Below, piece by piece: positions 5,975-7,563 of a stretch of 7,563 nucleotides of DNA. The position numbers and the translations under genes are program-made. The stretch lies in NCBI GenBank assembly GCA_003231075.1, contig QIIF01000038.1, positions 1 through 7,563 of the forward strand, written 5' to 3'. How positions within the stretch are numbered: position 1 is the stretch's first letter; every line of letters starts with the position of its first letter. Under the pieces are notes generated by a model. The model was not told the DNA's origin and searched no databases. It saw only the letters and a program-made list of their open reading frames with translations. The stretch is from Candidatus Falkowiibacteriota bacterium (GTDB lineage: Bacteria > Patescibacteriota > Patescibacteriia > Patescibacteriales > SZUA-104).

Positions 5975-6118
5975 TTTACCGTTAAGGAATTTGAATATCG
6001 GGTGGTAATAACGCGAATTAAATCCCCCAATCCCCAATATCCGCGGGGGCATACCGTTGAAAGCCCTCTTAATAAAGGGGGTTGGGGGATTATAAATATA
6101 ATATGCCGTTAGGCCTAA
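5967..6118. repeat. GC-rich inverted-repeat block between convergent genes
   Basis: Bases 6021-6038 (aatcccccaatccccaat) pair imperfectly with 6074-6091 (aaagggggttgggggatt); the first ten bases pair perfectly. The same octamer, AGGCCTAA, occurs at 5967-5974 and 6111-6118, each holding the stop codon of a flanking gene (TAA on plus, TAG on minus). CCGTT also occurs near 5979, 6053 and 6106. The block may be a bidirectional terminator for GT4 and greA, or a small inserted element with 8-bp target duplications. The aatccccc arms resemble intergenic repeats common in many bacterial genomes (recollection only). Confidence 0.6.
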
Positions 6119-6612
6119 CTTATTTTAATTATTTTATATTCAACCTCTTTGTTTTTCAGGCGCACCTTTACTCTGTCGCCGGCCTTGCGCCCCATCAGCG
6201 CCGAACCGATCGGGGAATTGTTTGAAATTATATTTTTAAGCGGATTGGTTTCCGATGATCCGAGTATTAAATATTCTTTTTGTTTTCCGTTAATCTCAAC
6301 GGTTACTTTGTGTCCGAGCCGGACAATGTCCGCGTTATCGGGCGTTTTAATGATATTCGCGCGCTTTAAGTGATCTTCAATATCAAGGATTCTTTGGTTG
6401 AGCCCCCGCAGGCGCCCTTTGGCGATTTGATATTCTGCGTTTTCAGAAAAATCGCCCATTTCGGCAAGAAGTTTTACTTCCGCCGCGGCGCGCGGTTGTC
6501 TTTTTTTCATTCTCTCAAGCATTCGTTTAAGTTCGTTATATTTCGCCTCGGTAATGTTCGCGTCCGGTTTTAAATGCGCATATTTGCCCAATTTTCTTTT
6601 TGGTGTCTGCAT
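6115..6612 (-). CDS. greA: Transcription elongation factor GreA
   Basis: A 165-residue protein, close to the usual 158 with a few extra N-terminal residues (QTPKRKLGKYAHLKPD). Residues about 20-90 form the coiled-coil that reaches the RNA polymerase active site, with the tip motif GDFSENAEY (53-61), D54, E57 and E60 being the usual acidic residues. Residues about 92-165 are the FKBP-like domain, with 'SPIGSALMGRKAGDRV' (133-148) as typical signature. It rescues backtracked polymerase by stimulating cleavage of the nascent RNA. It is called GreA rather than GreB from the family consensus, but CPR genomes often carry a single Gre protein. Bases 6619-6647 give it a strong promoter, and the ATG lies six bases after the -10, so the mRNA should be leaderless. 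It is convergent with GT4 and divergent from the methyltransferase. Confidence 0.92.
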   Translation of the reverse strand: MQTPKRKLGKYAHLKPDANITEAKYNELKRMLERMKKRQPRAAAEVKLLAEMGDFSENAEYQIAKGRLRGLNQRILDIEDHLKRANIIKTPDNADIVRLGHKVTVEINGKQKEYLILGSSETNPLKNIISNNSPIGSALMGRKAGDRVKVRLKNKEVEYKIIKIS

Positions 6613-6618
6613 CTAACC

Positions 6619-6647
6619 ATTATAATCATCTTTCCACCTTTTGGCAA
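6619..6647 (-). promoter_or_regulatory. greA promoter, apparently leaderless
   Basis: On the minus strand a -35 TTGCCA (6647-6642) and a perfect -10 TATAAT (6624-6619) are spaced by exactly 17 bases. The ATG of greA at 6612-6610 begins six bases after the -10, where transcription should start, so the message would have essentially no 5' UTR. The absence of an SD fits this. Confidence 0.8.
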
Positions 6648-6688
6648 TTTTTATAAAAAAATAGCGCGGAAGTCCTTTTTTATTTTTC

Positions 6689-6718
6689 TTGATTTTTATG
6701 AGGGAAAAATGGTAAAAT
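6689..6718 (+). promoter_or_regulatory. Predicted methyltransferase promoter
   Basis: TTGATT at 6689-6694 and TAAAAT at 6713-6718 are separated by 18 bases, with TG at 6710-6711 forming an extended -10 (TGGTAAAAT). Transcription would start near 6725, about 26 bases before the ATG at 6751. It is divergent from the greA promoter in a 138-base intergenic region. Confidence 0.55.
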
Positions 6719-6750
6719 AAAAGTAAGCGAAATAATAACGCAAAGAAATT

Positions 6751-7521
6751 ATGCCTATTTTTAATGATGAAAATTTAAAAGAATGGAAAGAATCAGAAAT
6801 TTGGACCGACAGCCTTTGGATTATTCCCGAAAGAGATAAAACAGGCAAGCATAGCGGTTTTTATCATGGTAATTTTGTTCCGCAAATTCCTCATCAGTTA
6901 ATTTTAAGGTACACAAAGAAAAACGAAATTGTTTTTGATCCTTTCGTCGGAGGCGGAACTACCGCCTATGAAACGGAAAATTTAAAAAGAAATTTTATAG
7001 GCGTTGATATACAAAAAAATCTTATAGCGCAAATTAAAAATAATATTGACAGTAAAAATAATTTTTATGAATTATTGGCTGGCGACAGTATGAACTTTAA
7101 TACTTTTGAGAAAGTAAAAGAAATTTTAGGAAAATACAAAAAGAAAAATATCCAATTGGCGATTTTGCATCCGCCCTATGCCGATATAGTAAAATTCAGC
7201 AATTTAAAAGAAGATTTGTCCAACGCGAAATCGTTAAAAGAATTTTTGGGGCAATTTTCCCGAGTGCTAAAAAACACCATTTCTATTTTAGAAAAAGGAA
7301 GATATCTTGCCATTGTTATCGGCGATAAATACACAGCCGGACAATGGATTCCTTTGGGTTTTTATTGTATGAATGAAGCGCAAAAGTTGGGGTTAACGCT
7401 AAAGAGTGTTATAATTAAAAATATGGCGGGCAATCGCGCCAAACAAAATAAGGAGGGTATATGGCGATATCGCGCGCTTTCAAGCGATTATTATATTTTT
7501 AAGCAATTTAAATATGCGTAA
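6751..7521 (+). CDS. Site-specific DNA methyltransferase (N6-adenine or N4-cytosine)
   Basis: A 256-residue SAM-dependent DNA methyltransferase. Motif I is FDPFVGGGTT (62-71), binding SAM; 'IGVDI' (83-87) supplies the acidic motif II residue (D86), and 'LLAGDS' (108-113) motif III. The catalytic motif IV is ILHPPY (138-143, HPPY in place of the more usual D/N/SPPY). Motif I preceding motif IV is the alpha/gamma-type order; a beta-type enzyme would be reversed. The N-terminal part 'WTDSLWIIPERD...FYHGNFVPQIPHQLILRYT' is similar to phage or restriction-linked methylases I remember. The C-terminus 'RYRALSSDYYIFKQF' is also seen in such enzymes. No separate target-recognition domain is obvious beyond residues 150-220. 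The base modified cannot be told, nor whether it belongs to a restriction system. The ATG at 6751 has no SD. Its stop overlaps the start of the following ORF. Confidence 0.85.
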   Translation: MPIFNDENLKEWKESEIWTDSLWIIPERDKTGKHSGFYHGNFVPQIPHQLILRYTKKNEIVFDPFVGGGTTAYETENLKRNFIGVDIQKNLIAQIKNNIDSKNNFYELLAGDSMNFNTFEKVKEILGKYKKKNIQLAILHPPYADIVKFSNLKEDLSNAKSLKEFLGQFSRVLKNTISILEKGRYLAIVIGDKYTAGQWIPLGFYCMNEAQKLGLTLKSVIIKNMAGNRAKQNKEGIWRYRALSSDYYIFKQFKYA

Positions 7522-7563
7522 TAATAACGACATAACATATTCAAATGAGATAAAACAAATAAT
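7514..7563 (+). CDS. Start of a following ORF, truncated at window end
   Basis: An ATG at 7514 lies 8 bases inside the methyltransferase 3' end, and the frame (MRNNNDITYSNEIKQI) stays open to the last base. The overlap suggests translational coupling and one operon. In compact restriction-modification units the endonuclease is often next to the methylase, so a cognate nuclease is possible, but only 16 residues are visible and no function can be assigned from them. Confidence 0.45.
   Translation, partial: MRNNNDITYSNEIKQI

Noticed and set aside
6149..6573. Plus-strand ORFs of 74 and 67 codons opposite greA
   Set aside because: They are shadows of a clear GreA protein on the other strand.

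Overview
The window looks like a piece of a small, AT-rich bacterial genome, most likely from the Candidate Phyla Radiation / Patescibacteria (Parcubacteria-like). The grounds are short, tightly packed genes, a DUF5671-type membrane protein (common in that group), a lysine-rich C-terminal tail on a YbaK-type protein, and start codons that mostly lack a Shine-Dalgarno (SD) sequence. The placement is an inference from gene content and style; no rRNA or other phylogenetic marker is present. No tRNA, rRNA, CRISPR array or recognisable transposase was seen.

Layout. Bases 1-105 are AT-rich with no gene I can support. A 101-residue winged-helix-like protein (106-411) ends inside a roughly 200-bp fold-back repeat (409-609). 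A five-TM DUF5671-like protein (620-1567) follows. Bases 1568-2106 hold a double-hairpin repeat, a promoter, a leader hairpin, a 42-residue four-cysteine miniprotein with a TTG start (1849-1977) and an 80-bp-spaced duplicated leader. They lead into a PyrE-PyrF fusion (UMP synthase, 2107-3417) that is closed by a clear intrinsic terminator. This block is the only one in the window with strong SD sites.

After a new promoter and a structured 5' UTR comes a same-strand run: YbaK/ProX-type deacylase (3641-4243), flavodoxin-like protein (4249-4725) and GT4 glycosyltransferase (4754-5974), probably one operon. A convergent, GC-rich inverted-repeat intergenic block (5975-6114) separates it from greA on the minus strand (6115-6612). 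greA has a near-consensus promoter placed so that its mRNA should be leaderless. Divergent from greA is a DNA methyltransferase gene (6751-7521), whose stop overlaps the start of a further ORF cut by the window end (7514 onward), possibly a restriction partner.

How the genes fit together. Most are unrelated housekeeping or accessory functions: transcript-cleavage factor, tRNA proofreading, pyrimidine synthesis, glycan assembly. The two less ordinary parts are the SD-rich miniprotein/pyrEF transcription unit at 1679-3480 and the methyltransferase-plus-overlapping-ORF unit at the right edge.
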